A stretch of 64,000 nucleotides of DNA from Rhodococcoides fascians A25f (GTDB lineage Bacteria > Actinomycetota > Actinomycetes > Mycobacteriales > Mycobacteriaceae). The notes beneath the pieces were generated by a model. The model saw only the letters and a list, made by a program, of their open reading frames with translations. It did not search any database and was not told where the DNA came from. Each line of letters begins with the position of its first letter. Position 1 is the stretch's first letter. The stretch spans positions 1,364,001 through 1,428,000 of the forward strand of contig NZ_CP049744.1 in assembly GCF_000760935.2 (NCBI RefSeq). The letters run 5' to 3'. The translations under genes and the position numbers were made by a program. Below, piece by piece: positions 62,260-64,000 of the stretch.

Positions 62260-64000
62260 TCACCCTAGCCGGGCCTGGACTCGCAGACTCCGGGCCAGGT
62301 GGTCTCGCTGCTCGATCACCAAGCGTCGTAGCGCTGCCGGTGCCCACTCGTGGTCGGCGAGCCACGAGTCTGCGGTGTCGGTGGACGACTGCTGCGGAAA
62401 GAGGCGAACGACGATTCGCCGTGCGATCTCGATACTGCGTGAGGTCCACAACGACGAGATGGACTCGAAGTATCGGTCGTCATAGGGCGCAGTGAGGTCC
62501 GGCCGGTGACCCGCCCCGAAGCCGGTGATGAAGGCGTCGAGCACATCGTTGGAGATGTCCTCGCGTTCGGTGACCGCGGCCCACGCCCTCGCCTTGACTG
62601 CGGCGTCGGGGATCGCCGTCGACGCCGCAGTATGAGCGGTGCGCCCCGACAGGGTGTCGTCCGAGGCCAGTTCGCCATCGAGGTCGTGGGAAGTCGCGTG
62701 GCCGGTGGCGGCGAGTGCCAGCCAGAATGCCCAGCGGAGATCAGGATCGAGCCGCAGCCCCACGATGGTGCGAGTGCCATCGAGCAGTGAGCGCAGATCC
62801 TCCGCCAGGAAGTCGTCCAGCTGCGCAGTCGATGCGACCGCACGCGCCCACACCAACTGTGCGTCGCTCCCGGGTTCGCTCGACTGCAGTTGCGTCCACG
62901 ACGCATTCAGCCATTGCCGGGTGGGTTCGTCCCGCCGATCGTCACCGAGATAGTGCCCGAGCGTGAACGCCACGTTGGCCGTCACCGCGGAGAGAAGGCC
63001 GATCTTGGGCTCGTTGGGCGCAAATCTTGTTGCGACATCGATGTATTGGAGCGCAGAGAGCTCTGCGTCCCGGGTGGAGTTCCACAGCGCGGACCACACG
63101 AGCCCTCGCGCGAGCGGGTCGACGATGCGATCGAGGTAAGCCTGCACGGTGGCGGTGGAGCGCTCGTCGAATCGGATCTTGGCGTAGGTCAGATCGTCGT
63201 CGTTGAGCAGAACCAGTGCGGCATCTTCGAAGTCGACCGGTGTTCGCGCTTCTGTGATGTCGAGTTCCCGGCGGTGGGTTCTCGTCAGATTCCCGTCCTC
63301 GTTCAGATCGTAGAGTCCGACGGCGATGCGGTGCGGACGCGGATCCGTCTGCTCGATGGCATCACCCGTAAAGGACAGTGTGGACACGCCGGTGGTCTGC
63401 AGCCACGCGGCCGCCCAGGTGTCGAGATCGCGTCCGCTGGCGGTGGACATCTCGCTCAACAGGTCCGTCAGAGTCGTGTTACCGAAGGCATGGGTGCGAA
63501 AGTAGTTGCGGGAGGAAGCGAAGAAGGCGTCGGCACCGACGAATGCCCCCAATTGCTTGAGCACGCTCGCGCCCTTGGCGTAGGTGATGCCGTCGAAGTT
63601 GAGCTTGGCGGCCTCGAGATCGGTGATGTCGGCAACGATCGGATGAGTGGTGGGGAGTTGATCCTGCAGATAGGCCCACGCTTTTCGGCGGTTCGCGAAA
63701 CTGACCCAGGCATCGGTGAATCGGGTGGCCTCGGCCGATGCGTACGCACCCATGTAGTCCGCGAACGACTCCTTGAGCCACAGATCGTCCCACCACTGCA
63801 TCGTGACGAGGTCGCCGAACCACATGTGTGCCATCTCGTGCAAGATCGTGTTGGCGCGAGCCTCGTACTGGGCTTCGGTTGCCGCCGAACGGAATACGTA
63901 CGATTCGGTGAACGTGACGAGCCCGGGGTTCTCCATCGCACCGAGGTTGTACTCGGGGACGAAGATCTGGTCGTATTTACCGAACGGGTACGGATAGTCG
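62260..64000 (-). CDS. pepN: Aminopeptidase N (M1 family), 3' part, cut by the window edge
   Basis: The frame runs past base 64000, so the N-terminal part of the protein is missing. The visible 580 residues begin in the DYPYPFGKYDQIFVPEYN stretch, then GAMENPGLVTF, the exopeptidase signature, and the zinc site HEMAHMWFGDLVTMQWWDD with the third ligand in WLKESFADY. A C-terminal ERAP1-like helical domain follows. The enzyme removes N-terminal amino acids from peptides in the cytoplasm. No signal peptide can be judged because the start lies outside. Confidence 0.92.
   Translation of the reverse strand, partial: DYPYPFGKYDQIFVPEYNLGAMENPGLVTFTESYVFRSAATEAQYEARANTILHEMAHMWFGDLVTMQWWDDLWLKESFADYMGAYASAEATRFTDAWVSFANRRKAWAYLQDQLPTTHPIVADITDLEAAKLNFDGITYAKGASVLKQLGAFVGADAFFASSRNYFRTHAFGNTTLTDLLSEMSTASGRDLDTWAAAWLQTTGVSTLSFTGDAIEQTDPRPHRIAVGLYDLNEDGNLTRTHRRELDITEARTPVDFEDAALVLLNDDDLTYAKIRFDERSTATVQAYLDRIVDPLARGLVWSALWNSTRDAELSALQYIDVATRFAPNEPKIGLLSAVTANVAFTLGHYLGDDRRDEPTRQWLNASWTQLQSSEPGSDAQLVWARAVASTAQLDDFLAEDLRSLLDGTRTIVGLRLDPDLRWAFWLALAATGHATSHDLDGELASDDTLSGRTAHTAASTAIPDAAVKARAWAAVTEREDISNDVLDAFITGFGAGHRPDLTAPYDDRYFESISSLWTSRSIEIARRIVVRLFPQQSSTDTADSWLADHEWAPAALRRLVIEQRDHLARSLRVQARLG

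Noticed and set aside
1-64000. Mobile elements, prophage genes, CRISPR arrays, rRNA or tRNA genes
   Set aside because: No transposase, integrase, regularly spaced repeats or RNA-gene signatures were seen; the tandem repeats found are coding or leader minisatellites.

Overview
The window is high-GC bacterial DNA, densely packed with genes, with frequent GTG/TTG starts and 4-base ATGA/GTGA stop-start overlaps. It looks like the chromosome of a mycolic-acid-containing actinobacterium, most likely Rhodococcus or a close Nocardiaceae relative. The evidence is an antigen-85-type mycolyltransferase, a PapA-like acyltransferase, glucosyl-3-phosphoglycerate synthase, SenX3-RegX3, BldC, a 33-residue bS22 protein, and a gene order from about 19 kb to 59.7 kb that follows, with insertions, the Mycobacterium tuberculosis order gpm1, senX3, regX3, Rv0495c to Rv0502, serB1, Rv0508, hemA, hemC, hemD, hemB ... 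Rv0525 to Rv0530. I saw no rRNA, tRNA, CRISPR array, insertion sequence or phage gene.

Layout. 0.1-5.3 kb: a four-gene BMP-family lipoprotein ABC importer, probably for nucleosides. 5.4-7.0 kb: a 4-coumarate/acyl-CoA ligase-like enzyme. 7.0-16.5 kb: an accessory envelope-lipid region. A minus-strand pair (antigen-85-like mycolyltransferase then gpgS) diverges from a plus-strand set: PapA-like acyltransferase, MFS exporter, secreted LIP-family lipase, secreted S15/CocE-type hydrolase, second LIP lipase. 16.5-17.8 kb: a small DUF3558 lipoprotein module bracketed by related inverted repeats. 17.8-32.4 kb: ltrA, gpmA, senX3-regX3, Ppx-type phosphatase, proC, small DNA-binding and ribosomal proteins, an SDR-like protein, a PlsC-like acyltransferase, a GNAT and a HAD phosphatase.

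32.4-40.6 kb: a redox-linked haem block. A Rex operator precedes rex, hemA, hemC, a possible 56-residue ORF, a hemD fusion and hemB, followed by a run of small membrane proteins. 40.6-43.2 kb: csoR-copZ under a clear palindromic operator, a secreted sugar-dehydrogenase-like protein and a Tat-exported cyclase-family hydrolase. 43.2-46.8 kb (minus strand): an acyl-CoA dehydrogenase/oxidase, a small ORF and a beta-lactamase-like lipoprotein. 46.9-50.1 kb: bioA-bioF-bioD with a perfect palindrome at the bioA/bioF junction that fits the BioQ operator. 51.7-59.7 kb: hemL, a phosphoglycerate-mutase-like phosphatase, and the System II cytochrome c maturation genes (thioredoxin-like lipoprotein, ccdA, resB, ccsB), then a ParA/MinD-like ATPase with a repeat-rich N-terminus. 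59.7-64.0 kb: small membrane proteins, bldC, a DUF4229 protein, a cysteine desulfhydrase-type enzyme and the 3' part of an M1 aminopeptidase N running off the window.

The central theme is tetrapyrrole metabolism: hemL, hemA, hemB, hemC and hemD make uroporphyrinogen III, Rex links this to NADH/NAD balance, and the ccd/res/ccs genes use haem for c-type cytochromes. The least conserved and most intriguing part is the 7-16.5 kb envelope-lipid cluster.
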